Shown here: positions 12,701 through 24,594 of the stretch, one piece after another
Layout: the number at the start of each line of letters is the position of its first letter
Numbering within the stretch: position 1 is the first letter of the stretch
Source: Lunularia cruciata
Lineage: Eukaryota; Streptophyta; Marchantiopsida; Lunulariales; Lunulariaceae
Assembly: GCA_948567375.1 (NCBI GenBank)
Contig: OX419755.1
Coordinates: 20,786,517-20,850,516, forward strand
Direction: 5' to 3'
Length of the DNA: 64,000 nt
Translations under genes and position numbers: made by a program
Notes under the pieces: model-generated
Told to the model about the DNA's origin: nothing
Database searches by the model: none
Seen by the model: the letters and a program-made list of their open reading frames with translations, nothing else

Positions 12701-13452
12701 TAGTCGCCTTCTTCCGAGATTGACTTATAACATACACAGCACAAACATTTGCCTCTTGATCCTCTTAATGCCGTAATGCATACATCTTTATATGCTTTGA
12801 GAACCTTTGGACCGCACGAGAGCCAATGGCTATTACCATGTACTCTATTTGCATTGCATCATCTGTTGCGTATCCCGAGGGTAGATATGCGATTAAAAAG
12901 GTAAGTTAGAAACAAGACGTTATCGTTTTCTTACTCATAGTCTGTCAAAGCTTTCACATAATACCTCTCAATTTCTGACCAAATCTAAAATACGAATAAA
13001 TACTCGATGAGTTCTTCATTTATCATTGTGAATGAAATCGAACTATGTGTATTATCATTTACCTGCAACATCACTAAAATTTATAGGACGTTGTGCATAC
13101 CTCCTTATTAGCATAGGCAAACGTTGGAACCATGAGTATACGATTAGGTAGTTTCATCTGTAAGGGGGATTTTTTTCGTGATGTGGATAGGGGAGATTAC
13201 TTCATTTTGGATAAGCAATATAAAGAAGGAAATAATCTATCGTGATGTTGTTTGACTTGAATGAGGTTTGAGTTATTTTATTTTTTAAGAGTACTTGAAT
13301 TATCATTTAAATTAGACATTAGATATCTACATTAGAGTACTCTATTATCATTTAAATTCTTATATTTATTGTCGATCTATTTTTTTAGTATGTATATATC
13401 AACATTATGAATGGACGTACATTTAAATTAGAGAGAACTCTCTACAAACAAA
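9781..13452. other. CpG-normal island, no recognised gene
   Basis: This stretch differs from all flanking repeats: CpG is common (29 in 11041-11640, close to chance for its base composition), while the copia copy at 5041-5640 has essentially none. Several open frames exist (longest 10625-11197, 190 codons; also 11277-11558, 11866-12099, 12298-12678), but none has a motif I recognise and some overlap frames on the other strand. AT-rich tails occur at 13200-13450. It may be low-copy host DNA, part of a gene with introns, or a recent arrival. Confidence 0.45.
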
Positions 13453-14065
13453 TTGCGTTTTAAAGTTTTAAGGAGGTGTGTTCACATCGCAACACAAGCA
13501 ATAAGTCTTTGGATAAAAATGAGGAGAACCTATGCAAAAGCTTTATTTCCTCCTATCTCACTTGGGGGCTTAGGTTCTCCTGATAGAGCCACTTCTACTC
13601 TTTTGTCACATCCTCCGCCATCCCCCGACAAGGAACCTACTTTAGTTGATTCTCTTATGGAAGATCCCCATCCACTATTCCTAGTGTTCCTCCCCATTCC
13701 TCCTCTGACCTCTCTTCCTAGCTTCCAAGATCCACCACCACCACATGCTCCAACCCTCCCACACTCCCCACTACCACCAACAAACATCCCTCCTTCAGTA
13801 CCCTTAGCACCCCTTACATCCTGCCTCACCAATGCCCTATGCAGTCTTGTCCTAATTACTCATATGTGGGGGTTGGTATGACATAACATCAAGGGTGAGC
13901 TAGATGCTTACGGATGAGAGTAAAGGCCACTTCTTTGCCTACCCCCTAGACACTCTTCATACTCTAGCCATCTCACTATAGGCACCACCAGACTCTTACT
14001 CCTGGCTCCACTCTTTGGATCCCTTTCAAGCCTTCCTACTTGCTTACCTTGTTCTTGCATGTACA
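13453..14065. other. Pyrimidine-rich stretch with Pro-rich frame
   Basis: The plus strand is C/T-rich, which gives an open frame of 142 codons rich in Pro and, opposite, a Gly-rich frame (13530-13832). Both look like products of base bias. No domain is seen. It is the left flank of copia copy 2. Confidence 0.35.
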
Positions 14066-14070
14066 CTAGG

Positions 14071-14496
14071 TGTTATGTTTGGCTTGTTATCAATGACTTG
14101 ACTGATCAAGAGCAAGATAAAAAGTGATTCATGAAACATACAGTGAGGACAAGGACAGTCACTTGTCTAGAAATGTTCAGTCATCACTAAGGCTAAGTAT
14201 GAAAGTGACTAGATATCTTGAGTGGTCAATACTCATGAAGTCATGCAAGTCAATATTCAGGAGTTCAGTCGGATGATAGTGATGAGGGACTATCTTTGTT
14301 TGTGTGTGTGTATATATATATATATTGGTGCAATGAGACATAAAGGTTTGAAGGCTGATGTGAGCATGTTTCAGTCGTGGAGGTAGCTTCCAGGATATGG
14401 AGTGAACCACGTTATTTCTTGTTGTCCTCTAATTTATGTTTAATGGGCTTTGTGATGTGCTATTATGAGAGGTCTTGTGGACTGTGTTTTCTAAAA
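14071..14496 (+). repeat. 5' LTR of copia copy 2
   Basis: Matches the LTRs of copy 1. It is followed by the primer-site-like TTGGTATCGATCTTAG at 14498. Confidence 0.88.
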
Positions 14497-14584
14497 ATTG
14501 GTATCGATCTTAGTTGGTCCTAAAGAGGGTCTTGAGATCTGAGGGTATAGTGAAGTGGGTCTAGAAGCAAGTCCATAGCAAAGC

Positions 14585-15015
14585 AATGGCAGGGGTGATA
14601 TCCATATCAAATGCTAAATTTGCAGTGGAGAAGTTTGATGGGAACAAATATTTTGGACTTTGGCAGCTGAAGATGAAGGACATTCTTGTCCAGCAAGGAC
14701 TGCATAGAGCACTAAAGAAAAAAAGAGGAGAAAAAAGATGAGAGTGAGGAAGATGAAGATGCAAATCTCAGAGCTATTAGCACTATTTGGTTGAACCTTG
14801 CCGATGAAGTGCTATACAATGTTATGAATGAGGAATCTGCATTAAAACTATGGGAAAAACTGGAGAATTTATATATGACTAAGTCATTGACAAATATAAT
14901 ATTCCTTGAACAAAAGTTGTATATGTTGGGGATGAAGGAAGGCCAAAGTGTTGTGGAGCACCTCAATGAATTGTCCAAGCAACAACTTCTGAAGGCCTTA
15001 AAAGTTGTAAGTTAA
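14585..15015 (+). pseudogene. Copia gag remnant, copy 2
   Basis: The N-terminal gag region parallels 4660-5090 of copy 1, including the FDG motif, the Glu/Asp-rich stretch and the IWLNLADEVLYNVMNEES-like helix. The zinc knuckle is not seen here. Broken. Confidence 0.75.
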
Positions 15016-15249
15016 AATTTTGTGAGCTTTGAGTAATAGGAAAGCAATGGAGGGTAAGCTTTTCAACAGGAGTTCATTGCACAAAGGGAATTTTAGACTA
15101 TCTGCATTTTGAATGTTTGGTGCCTTCACTTATAGGTTCAAAATATGGAGCATTATATTTTGTATCTTTGGTTGATGATTACTTTAGAAGAGTATGAGTG
15201 TACACCATGAAGCAAAAATCAAAGGTCTTCTCTATCTTTAAATAAAGGA

Positions 15250-16640
15250 AGAGGAGATGAGGTCTTTGGCCAAAAACCAATCTTGGAGACTTGAAAAATT
15301 GCCTATGGGAAAGAAGGTAATTGGTCGCAGATGGATATTCCAGAGGAAGAAATGACTTTCAAAATCAGGTAGAGATCAACACAAAGCAAGGCTTGTAGCA
15401 AAGAGTTATAGCCAAAAAGAAGGTATTGACTTCAATGAGATTTTTTCACCAATGGTAAAGATCTCTTCAATTTGTGCACTCTTGGCAATAGTTGCATTGC
15501 ATAACTTGGAGTTGGAGCAACTAGATGTTACAATTGCTTTTTTACATGGAGAATTAGAGGAGGAGATTTTCATGCATCAACCTAAAGGTTTTGTGGTACC
15601 AAGGAACAAGAACTTGGTTTGTAGGTTACAAAAGTCTTTATATTGACTAAAGCAAAGTCCAAGACTTTGGTACATGAAATTTGATGCTTTCATGTTGAAG
15701 CATAGATATATTAGAAGTGAATCGGATTTTTGTGTGTACCTCAAGAAGCTACCTGGACCTAGAGTATTTGATTTAATCATTAGTATTATATGTGGATGAC
15801 ATGCTGATTGTTGCGGAGGATATGGTTGAGGTGGAGAAATTGAAAGCAAAACTTGGTAAGGAGTTTGATATGAAGGACTTGGGTTCTTCAAGAGGGTGCT
15901 TGGGATTGAAATACACCGAGATAGGAGCAAGGGAAAGTTATGGATATCTCAAAGGAGATATTTGGAAAAATTACTTGCTTGGTTTGGCATGGAGAGTGCA
16001 AAACTAGTGAACACTCTAATGGCAAGTAATTTCAGGATATCATTGGAGCAATGTCTATCAAATGAAAAGGAGGGAAAATTAATGTCAAATTTTCCTTATG
16101 CTAGTGTTTTTGGGAGTTTAATGTATGCTATGGTCTACACTAGACCAGAAATCTCATATGCTATGAGTATGGTGAGTAGATACATGGCAAATCCAAGGAA
16201 ACAACATTGGGAAGTTGTGTAGTGGATACTTTGTTACTTGAAAGGGACTATAAATATTGGCATTGTCTTTGATGTGGAGAAGGACCAAAAAGGAGGAATA
16301 ATAAGTATGTAGAATATGATTTTTCCAAAGACTTGGATAAGAGAAGGTCTACAATAGGATTTGTTTTTACACTTGTTGGCGGTGTAGTAAGTTGGAAATC
16401 TACTCTCCAATCTATTGTTGCTCTTTCTACTATAGAGGCGGAACATATGGCAACAACTGAGGCTGCCAAAGAGGCAATATGGCTACAAAGATTAGCCAAG
16501 GATGTAGGACTCCCTAACATGAAGTCCACACTTTTTTGTGATAGCCAAAGCGCTATCTACTTGGCCAATAATCAAGGATATCAATTAAGGACAAGCATAT
16601 TGATGTGAGACATCATTTTATCAGGGAAGCTATGACCAAT
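15250..16640 (+). pseudogene. Copia RT and RNase H remnant, copy 2
   Basis: RT blocks LEQLDVTIAFLHGELEEEI (about 15508-15565) and LYVDDMLI (near 15788) are followed by LGIEIHRDRSKGKLWISQ. RNase H follows (STIEAEHMATTEAAKEAIW near 16425-16485, then LFCDSQSAIYLANN near 16530). The encoded enzyme is broken but less diverged here than in copy 1. Confidence 0.85.
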
Positions 16641-16798
16641 GGTGAGATCAGTTTGCAAAAGATTGGCACAAAGGTAAACACAGCTGATAGGTTGACTAAA
16701 CCTGTTCTTGTTGAGAAGTTCAAGTTATGTATGAACTTGCTCAACGTTCAATGTTGCTCTTTGGGATGATATTGTGGATACAAGCAAAAGGTAGAGAT

Positions 16799-17236
16799 TG
16801 TTATGTTTGGGTTGTAATCAATGACTTGACTGATCAAAAGCAAGAGAAAATGTGATTGATGAAACATGCGGTGAGGATAGGGACAGTCCTTGTGTAGATA
16901 TGTTCAATCATTACTAAGGTTAAGTATTAAATTGACTAGATATGTTGAGTGGCCAATCTCAAGAAGTCCCACAAGTCAATATTCAAAAGTTCAGTTGGAT
17001 GACAATGCTGAGGGACTATCTTTGTTTGTGTGTGAAAAAAAATTAAAAAAAATTAAAAATTATATATATGCAATGAGAAATAAAAGTTGGAAGGCTAGTG
17101 TGAGCCTATTTCAGCCGTGGAGGTAGCTTTCATGACGGGGAGTGAACCACATTCTTTCCTGTTGTCCTCTGATTTATGTTTAATGGGCTTTATGATGTGC
17201 TATTGCAAGAAGTCCTAGGAAATATGTTTTCTAACA
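16799..17236 (+). repeat. 3' LTR of copia copy 2
   Basis: Pairs with 14071-14496. It follows the purine tract AAAAGGTAGAGAT and ends TTTTCTAACA before the CTAGG duplication. Confidence 0.9.
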
Positions 17237-17858
17237 CTAGGATCCTTATAGCAAGCTCCACACTTTCTACACTCCTGTGTGCCATCTTGGCAAATGATCA
17301 AGAGAGAGATGTCTCTACCTAGACCCTACTAGTTGTATTTGATTAGTGGACTTTGCTTCTTCTTGCTCGTGGGAGTGCATCCTAACACCACAAGACCATC
17401 TCTTAGACTCATTGATTTTTAGAAAAGGATTGGCTTACATTATAAAATGAATACACCATCCAAGCCCAAGTGGTAGTTAAACATATCCTAGAGTCTCCAC
17501 AAGCTCACACTCCACCTCCAAAGCAATTTCATTTATGTTGTTCCTTGATGTTAAGCCAAGTAGAGGAGTATCAGCAGGTGGTCCATGCACTATCATCTTC
17601 TATACCAACACCTTTCTCCATCAATACTTTATCAATATTATAGTATTTCCATTCATTAGCCACATATGACCTTCCTTCTTTCATCCATGACTACCACCCA
17701 AATGAGGAGCTACAACTTGAGAAGTCTTTCTTTGCCCATGTTTTACTCTACTCTCCATATTTCTTGGTAAGTGGTCCACTAGTTTTTGAGCATTGATAGG
17801 AGTTTCTTCCTTCTCTTTGCTTTCAACTTGTAGCATATGGCCTTGGTTTTGGTGCCAT
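17237..17858 (-). other. Possible gag-like remnant
   Basis: Read on the minus strand, 17680-17830 gives a run with INAQKLVDHLPRNMESRVK, which looks like a linker in a retroelement protein but has no diagnostic motif. The rest holds nothing I recognise. It is the flank between copia copy 2 and the pyrimidine-rich element. Confidence 0.25.
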
Positions 17859-18670
17859 TGTCATGGGGAACTGTTGGTCTTGAGAGTGTGCCGGGCACCC
17901 AGCTGCTCGTGCTTAGATTGCTTTGTTGTCCATGGTTCTAACTTCTTGAACTAGGCCCCTATTGTTTCTTTTGCTCTTGCTCGGACGGCAGTCTCCTTTC
18001 TACAGGAGCAGCCTAGGTATGAATTTCCCTAAGTGTAGGTTCCTATTAATGTTTTTCTTGTGTTGGATTTGTTTGGAAATTTTTGATCTTCAAGATTCCC
18101 TAGTAATGCAGAAGTTTGTTATTATTGGGTTTGAATTTAATGGGACAGTAATGGGTTTTGCCTAGCAAGTCACAAGCCCTATGCCCAATTTCAGATCACC
18201 ATGACCAGACCAGTGGCAAGACCTGCCCTATGTAGCATGACTGGGAGCTCTGAGAATAGAGTCCTCTCCTTGACACTTTCATAGACCAAAATATTCACAT
18301 TTAATAATGAGAAACAACATATGCATCACAACACCAATCCTTGCAGTTTACAATATTGGGAGAACTTATCAGCTCCAGACCAAATAGAAATCACACCAAA
18401 GGTTTAAGTGTCCAAGCACATAAGAAATGAAATGAATTCAACCATGTTCTAAACACTATTTCTTACAGCCATTGTCTTCCTATTCTGCTGCAACTATTTC
18501 GTGAGTCTCTCCAAGTCCTCTCTCCCTGTCCAACAGAGCCACTTCAAGACTTCACCCCTGTGTCCTGTCATAGCTCCCAAGCCACTTCAAAAATTTCTCT
18601 CTTCCTGATGTTACTGCACAAGCAACACCTCCTTCTTGTGAAAATTTCCCTCATGCAGCTCATTGCAACC

Positions 18671-19433
18671 TGTAATACCAAGAGCTAGCCAGATGATCTA
18701 GATGTGAAATTTGGTTTGGTAACATCTAGAATGATGTTATACATGATGGTTAAAATAGATCAGATAGAAGTATCACCAAAAGAGTACTTCTACTAATAGG
18801 GCAGAAACCAAAATAGACTTGAGAACCTTAGAACCAATAGCTAGACATATGATTTAAAGGTGAGAATTGGTTTGGTAACATCTGGAAGGATGTTACACAT
18901 GATGGTCTAAACAGATCAGAAGGAGGTATCACCAAAAGGGGACTTCTACTAATAGAGTAGGAACCGAAATATGCCTGAAATCTTTGAAGGCAATTTCGGA
19001 GGCCTAAACGGATGAATTAGGCCTAAAAAATGTGCAGATTCCCCCCCCAACGGAGGAAAGACTGGCCTTCCCTCCCTCCTGCTTTGTCTCGTCGAGAGAT
19101 TTCCAACGATACCTTACTCACGTGATTATGAGATTCCTATAGGAAGATTCCCTAAAAGATTCCCTAAAAGATTCCCTAAAAGATTCCCTCCGATCATGTA
19201 TTGTTTGACCAACCAGATAGGACCTAGACCAGACATGTCACCCATCCAAGTAGGTAATCCAAGGGTGGAGCTTGCTGACATGTCACCTATCTGTGTCCCT
19301 AATCCTATGGTGGAGTTTCCTTGGCGAAGATCCTCTTTGTCTATATAATAAAGAGAAGGTGCTCCCTTGGGGCATCGATTGTTTGAGTGTGCAATCTGTG
19401 TTTTCTCTCTTCTCTTGTCCTTGGAGTATTACA
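18671..19433 (+). repeat. Solo LTR 1, D family
   Basis: TGTAATACC to GTATTACA (8-bp inverted ends), with perfect 5-bp target duplication CAACC at 18666-18670 and 19434-19438. Same LTR family as chromovirus D. It contains four AGATTCCCTAAA units near 19142-19187. No internal region, so it is a recombination product. Confidence 0.93.
19341..19350 (+). promoter_or_regulatory. TATA box of D-family LTR
   Basis: CTATATAATA about 85 bases before the LTR end, followed by AAAGAGAAGG. It is kept in the other copies (near 20631 and 63819, and on the minus strand in D), which fits a core promoter for this LTR. Confidence 0.55.
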
Positions 19434-19438
19434 CAACC

Positions 19439-19988
19439 CCTTCTCCTGTCACTGCTTCTTTTCACTTCAAAACTGCATCCTTCCTTCTTCCTGTCATAGT
19501 CCTCCAGAGTTCACCAACCTCCAAACCCTCAAAACCCCAGCATAGCTAGATTTCCTCTCAAAATTTTCATTCCTTACAACTACTTCAATATCAACACTTT
19601 TATACAGCCAGGGCTTTCTCTCAAAAATTCCCTTCCTCTCTATGGTTTTGCTCCTTCTTTGTCTCTCACTCTCCCTAGTTCTTGCTCAGGTCAGACATTC
19701 TTTTGATGCTTCTCCTTCACTTCAACTGCTCACCCTAAAATTTTGTCATGTGGAGCTTTTCCTAGATTCTTCTCCCTTGTATTTCCTATCTCAATCCAAA
19801 CCTTCCCCTCAAAGGTTCCATTGTCTAGACCTTTAACCAAAACTCTGTCTTCTCAAAGAGTCTCTCCTCTCTGAAGCCCTCATGTGCTCTCAATGTTTCT
19901 CCTTTGGCCCTGTTATAGCCCCTTCACCATTCCTTTGCATTCCTCTTCACATTTGAAATTTCACTCTCTTCTCTATGTCTTGCACATC
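19439..19988. other. Spacer of E-prime between two solo LTRs
   Basis: C/T-rich E-prime sequence. The two LTRs that bound it have different target duplications, so this is not the internal part of one element. Confidence 0.7.
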
Positions 19989-20723
19989 TGTAATACCAAG
20001 AGCTAGCCATATCATCTAGATGTGAAATTTGGTTTGGTAATATCTAGAATGATATTATACATGATGGTCAAAATAGATCAGATAGAAGTTTCACCAAAAG
20101 AGCACTTCTACAAATAGAGCAGAAACCAAAATAGACTTGAGAACCTTAGAACAAATAGCTATACATATGATTTAAAGGTGAAAATTGGTTTGGTAACATT
20201 TGGAAGGATGTTACACATGATGGACTAAGCATATCAGAAAGAGGTATGAGCAAAAGAGGACTTCTACTAATAGAGTAGGAACTGAAATATACCTGAAATC
20301 TTTGAAGGCAATTTTGGAGGCCTAAACGGATGAATTAGGCCTAAAAAATGTGCAAAATCCACCCCCCCCAATGATAGAAAGGCGGGCCTTCCCTCTCCCT
20401 AGTTTGTCTCATTGAGAACTTTCCAACGGTACCTTACGTGATTCCGAGACTCTTACAAGAAGATTCCCTAAAAGATTCCCTCTGGTCAAAGCTTATTTGA
20501 CCAACCAGATAGGACCTAGACCGACATGTCACCCATCCAAGTAAGTAATCCAAGGGTAGAGCTTGCTGACATGTCACCTATTTGTGTGCCTAATCCTATG
20601 GTGGAGCTTCTTTGGAGGAGATCCTCTTTGTCTATATAATAAAGAGAAGGTGCTCCTTTGGGGCACCGAATGTTGAGTGTGTAATTTTTGTTTTTTCTCT
20701 TCTCTTGTCCTTGGAGTATTACA
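19989..20723 (+). repeat. Solo LTR 2, D family
   Basis: Same ends as solo LTR 1, with its own perfect 5-bp duplication ACATC (19984-19988 and 20724-20728). An independent insertion in the same orientation. Confidence 0.93.
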
Positions 20724-21554
20724 ACATCCTACATAACCAACTCTTCACTTCACACTGATCTCTCTTCACTGTCAAGCCCTTCAAAGCTCCTCTCCACCTT
20801 TCTAGCCACTCGAAACCTTTTGCCCTCTCTTACTGCCCTGTCATTGCCAAAGGCTCTCTGTCAACTCAAAGCATCCTCCCAAACTCTTTACTGTCCTGTA
20901 AATTCACATAGATCTCTCTTCGAGCATTTCTCTCTTCACTCTTGCAATTGAAGCATACATCCAATTCATCTCCTCTGCCCAACTTCACAATCTTGCACAG
21001 CCCTCACACTTGATTCATCTCCTGTCAATTTTCACATTCTCATACAACCCTTATATTTGATTCATCTCCTGTCAAGCTTCACACTCTTACACAGCCCTTA
21101 TATTCCAGAAATTCCTACTCTGTCCAGACCTTCCCCTTCGTGAGAATTCTCTCCTAGCAGCACTCACAACAAACCCTCATTCAAAAATGTCATCTCATGC
21201 TGTCCTCTTGAATATTCCCCTCTCTCCTCTTTTCAGTGTCACATACTTCACAGTTCTATCATAATTCCCAGCTGCTCTTGTCCTATCATCAGCTTCAGCA
21301 AGATCTCCCGAAACATTCTCTCAGACCCTACTGCCCTATTACTACTTCAGAAAGACCTCTCTCGAACCATTCTCTCCAACCCTACTGCCATGTCAATTCT
21401 TCAAAAGGATCTCTCTCAAACCATTCTCTCCAACCCTACTGCCCTGTCAATTCTTCAGCAAGGTCTCTTCTAAGCTTTCTCTCTTACCTCCTTAACTCCT
21501 TGTCCTCAGATTCAGCAAATCTCTTCTTGTCAACACTCTCTAACAAACCCCTAC

Positions 21555-22170
21555 ATTCAAAAAGTCTCTTCCCTGTCCAGCCTTCTCATTTGTGAGAATC
21601 TCTCCCTACCAACACTCTCAGCAAACCCTACCTTTGAAAATTCACTTCCCAGTCCAGCCTTTCTCCTTCGTGAGAATCTCTTCCCCTCTCAACACTCTCT
21701 GAAGCAAAACCCTCATTCAAAAATTCACTTCCCTGTCCATCCTTTCTCCTTCATGAGAATATCTTCCTGTCAACACTCTCTCAAGCAAAAACCCTACCTT
21801 CAAAAATTCACTTCCCTGTCCAGCCTTTCTCCTTCGTGAGAATCTCTTCTCCTCTCAACACTCTCTCAAGCAAAACACTCATTCAAAAATTCACTTCCCT
21901 GTCTAACCTTTCTCCTTTGTGAGAATATCTTCCTCTCAACACTCTCTCAAGCAAAAACCCTCATTCAAAAATTCACTTCCCTGTCCAGCCTTTCTCCTTT
22001 GTGAGAATATCTTCCTCTCAACACTCTCTCAAGCAAAAACCCTCATTCAAAAATTCACTTCCCTGTCCAGCCTTTCTCCTTTGTGAGAATATCTTCCTCT
22101 CAACACTCTCTCAAGTAAAAACACTCATTCAAAAATTCACTTCCCTGTCCAGCCTTTCTCCTTTTTCTTC
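21555..22170. repeat. 82-bp minisatellite in E-prime
   Basis: About seven to eight units. ATTCACTTCCC starts at 21640, 21723, 21805, 21889, 21971, 22053 and 22135. Each unit has a CTGTCCAGCCTTTCTCC core and CAACACTCTCTCAAGC. Confidence 0.93.
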
Positions 22171-22615
22171 CTCTGTCCTATTCTCTCCTCATTTTGTTTT
22201 TTTCTCAGGCCTTGTTCTCACAGCCAACCAACTTTTTTGTCTCTTGTTTCCCAAGGCACTCCTTCAAGGCTAAAGACTCTTTTGCTCTCCCACTAAAATG
22301 AAAAATAATCTTAGGATCCCAATAAACAAATTCATGAGTCCTTGTAACATAAGTCTAAGCTCCAAAATGTGTAGCTCCAAAAACTTCCATTTCCATGCAA
22401 ACTTATAGATACTCCTGAGTTTATGTATTATTTGAGAGCTTTTAACCTCATGAAATATTACAAAAATTTTGACTTCACAATGGCAGGAAGAATATTCCCG
22501 AGACACAATAACCAAAAAATACCCCAAAGTCATTGCAACGCAAGAAAACAAAACCTTCACACCAAATGGCATCAATAGTACGCATGGATTATTTTCTCGA
22601 TGATACTATCGGGTA

Positions 22616-22977
22616 TTGGTCATTTGTTTGGTGCATCTCATCTCCTCGCTCTATCAAAGGATACATCAAGCCATAGCCATAAGGAATTTTTTTCTTGCAT
22701 TAAGCTTATGCACTATTTATCTACAACTTTGCAACTCCTTTTCATCCTTCATGGTTGCTCATCAATATGCATATTGTGTGGTTGTAAGACAATTATTGCA
22801 TGCACTAGAGCTTCCTTGGACCTCCACCTTGCAAATAGATGTCTCAAATACCTTCAATAACATTTCTCATCCAACTTTGTTTTGAGCTCTTTGTTTGGCA
22901 TGGGATCAAATTCCTCCTTGATTCCTTTTTATGCACACTTTCTATACTATTGAGACACCATTTTTATATAACCACCA
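22616..22977 (+). pseudogene. LINE-like reverse transcriptase fragment, tentative
   Basis: The plus strand reads STLQIDVSNTFNNISHPTLF (about 22815-22875), which resembles the RT palm motif D-V-x-N-A-F-N-x-(I/V)-S of LINE-type enzymes, followed by hydrophobic residues. The first catalytic Asp would be the D in IDVSN. Only a fragment is left, between the end of E-prime and the 3' end of B, and neither end of a LINE is seen. Confidence 0.4.
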
Positions 22978-23081
22978 TGTCATGCATATATAAATTGCAA
23001 CACAATATACATCATTGTTAATATTATACACTATAGAAGCAAAACTCACACATAAGTCATACATGAACTATAAAAGTGTCA
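22978..23081 (-). repeat. Terminal block X at the 3' end of B
   Basis: A block of 104 bp that aligns end to end with 52252-52356 at the right end of A. It ends GCATGACA on the minus strand. A shorter version lies at 54557-54616, just before B's LTR core. Confidence 0.7.
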
Positions 23082-23308
23082 CAATAATCAATTCATTCTT
23101 CCACTCAAATAACACTCAAATCAGATCTATACTCAGTCTTTCACTCAACAATTTGCCAACAATTAGACAATTATTATAGTCAAGCCACACCCATTCAAGC
23201 TAAGAGACTCCAAGTGACGCTCACTGGCCTCTGTCCACCATAGTCAAGAACTCAAAGGCTCAATATCAAAGAAGTGAGCTCTATAGAACTAAACTGTCTA
23301 ATTATACT
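23082..23308 (-). repeat. 3' LTR of B, distal part
   Basis: Continues the LTR that is cut at 54333 by element C. The join is supported by the LTRs at 1498-2009 and 35197-35638, which are continuous across the same point. ATACT (23304-23308) is C's target duplication. Confidence 0.8.
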
Positions 23309-23719
23309 TGTAAAAGTCCAAGACAAAAGAGAGAAAAAGGAGAGTGGAAGATCATATTGGGACACTTGAATGTGTATAAAATCCAAATACCTAGCATGAG
23401 TTTTGGTTCTTGTATTTATATGGATCCTACAAGACTCTTGAGAATCTTCCCAAGAAGCTTCCTTGAGCCATTTTCTTGGAATGCAAGCCAAGTTAATCAA
23501 AAAGCTTCTCAAGAAGCTTCCTTCTAGAAGCCGCTTACTTGGTATGCAAGCTAAGCTAGTTGGAAGCTTCTAGAAGCTATCTACTTGGGTGCAAGCTAAG
23601 TTAGCCAGGAAGCTTCCCAAGAAGCTTCCCAGATACTTTTGGAATATTATAGGTTAATTTATCTTTTTTGCTACTTTGTTAGCCCTACTAACTTTGTCGC
23701 TAAACTCCATATTGTTACA
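23309..23719 (-). repeat. 3' LTR of C
   Basis: Pairs with 53967-54332: shared blocks include GGACACTTGAATGTG, ATGAGTTTTGGTTCTTGTAT and repeated AAGCTTCC-rich sequence. It is longer than its partner because the GCTTC-rich section has varied. TATAAATA lies on the minus strand at 23413-23420. Confidence 0.88.
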
Positions 23720-23840
23720 TACTCCCCCACCGCTAGTTGGTGACATCCTCATCACCAATGAAACCTCAAACTCTTGGGTGGTCAATCACGCATTCTGAAG
23801 ATAAGAAAGAGGTTCCTATGTGGCATCATGAAGGGAATAA

Positions 23841-24578
23841 TATAATACTCCGAGGACAAGAGAAGAGAGAAAACACAAATTACGCACTCAACATTTGGTG
23901 CTCCAAATGAGCACCTTCTATTTATTATATAGACAAAGAGTATCTCCTCCAAGGAAGCTCCACCATAGAATTAGGCACACAGATAGGTGACATGTCAGCA
24001 AGCTCCACCCTTGGATTACTTACTTGGATGAGTGACATGTTAGTCTAGGTCTTATCTGGTTGGTCAAACAAGCTTTGACCAGATGGAATCTTTTAGGGAA
24101 TCTTCCTGTAGGAGTCTCAGAATCACCTAAGGTACTATTGGAAAGCTATTGATGAGACAAACTAGGGGGAGGGGATGGAAGGCCAACATTTCCTTTGTTG
24201 GGGAATGGCAATATGTACATTTTCAAGGCCTAATTCATCCGTTTAGGCCTCCAAAATTGCCTTCAAAGATTTCAGGCATATTTTGGTTCCTACTCTATTA
24301 GTAGAAGTACCCTTTTTTAATACTTCTTTCTGATCTGTTTAGTCCATAATGTGTTATATCTTTCTCGATGTTACCAAACCAATTCTCACCTTTAAATCAT
24401 ATATCTAACTATTGGTTCTAAGGTTCTCAAGTCTATTTTGGTTTCTGCTCTATTAGTAGAAGTACAATTTTGGTGATACTTCTATATGATCTATTTTGAC
24501 CATCATGTATAACATCATTCTAGATGTTACCAGACCAAATTTCACATCTAGATCATATGGCTAGCTCTTGGTATTACA
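23841..24578 (-). repeat. 3' LTR of D
   Basis: TGTAATACC-type LTR, paired with 32921-33606. On the internal side it is preceded by the purine tract AAAAGAAGGAAGG (minus strand, about 24582-24596). Confidence 0.92.
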
Positions 24579-24594
24579 GACCTTCCTTCTTTTA

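Larger units (their letters stand above)
14071..17236 (+). mobile_element. Ty1/copia element, copy 2, shortened (fossil)
   Basis: Second member of the 4113-9035 family with both LTRs and a perfect 5-bp target duplication CTAGG (14066-14070 and 17237-17241). The ends are TGTTATG and TTCTAACA. The interior keeps part of gag, traces of integrase, and RT-RNase H, but is clearly shorter than copy 1 and broken, so it is non-autonomous. The clean duplication shows it inserted as a unit. Confidence 0.92.
17859..22605. mobile_element. Pyrimidine-rich non-coding element E-prime
   Basis: Its left end (TGTCATGGGGAAC, then GAGAGTGTGCCGGGCACC) and right end (CACACCAAATGGCA to GATGATA) match the two ends of element E (26330-29622). 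It is flanked by CCAT (17855-17858) and CTAT (22606-22609), a likely 4-bp target duplication with one transition. The interior is C/T-rich on the plus strand, holds an 82-bp minisatellite, and is hit by two solo LTRs. No protein motif is seen. It could be a long solo LTR or a large non-autonomous retroelement derivative. Confidence 0.6.

Noticed and set aside
13453-13881. Proline-rich protein of 142 residues
   Set aside because: Low-complexity product of pyrimidine bias; the Gly-rich reverse frame is equally open.
17851-17870. Asp-type primer-binding site (TGGTGCCATTGTC)
   Set aside because: It straddles the left end of E-prime and its flank; no LTR ends there.
18671-20723. One short element with two LTRs and a 550-bp interior
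   Set aside because: Each LTR has its own perfect, different target duplication, so they are two solo LTRs.
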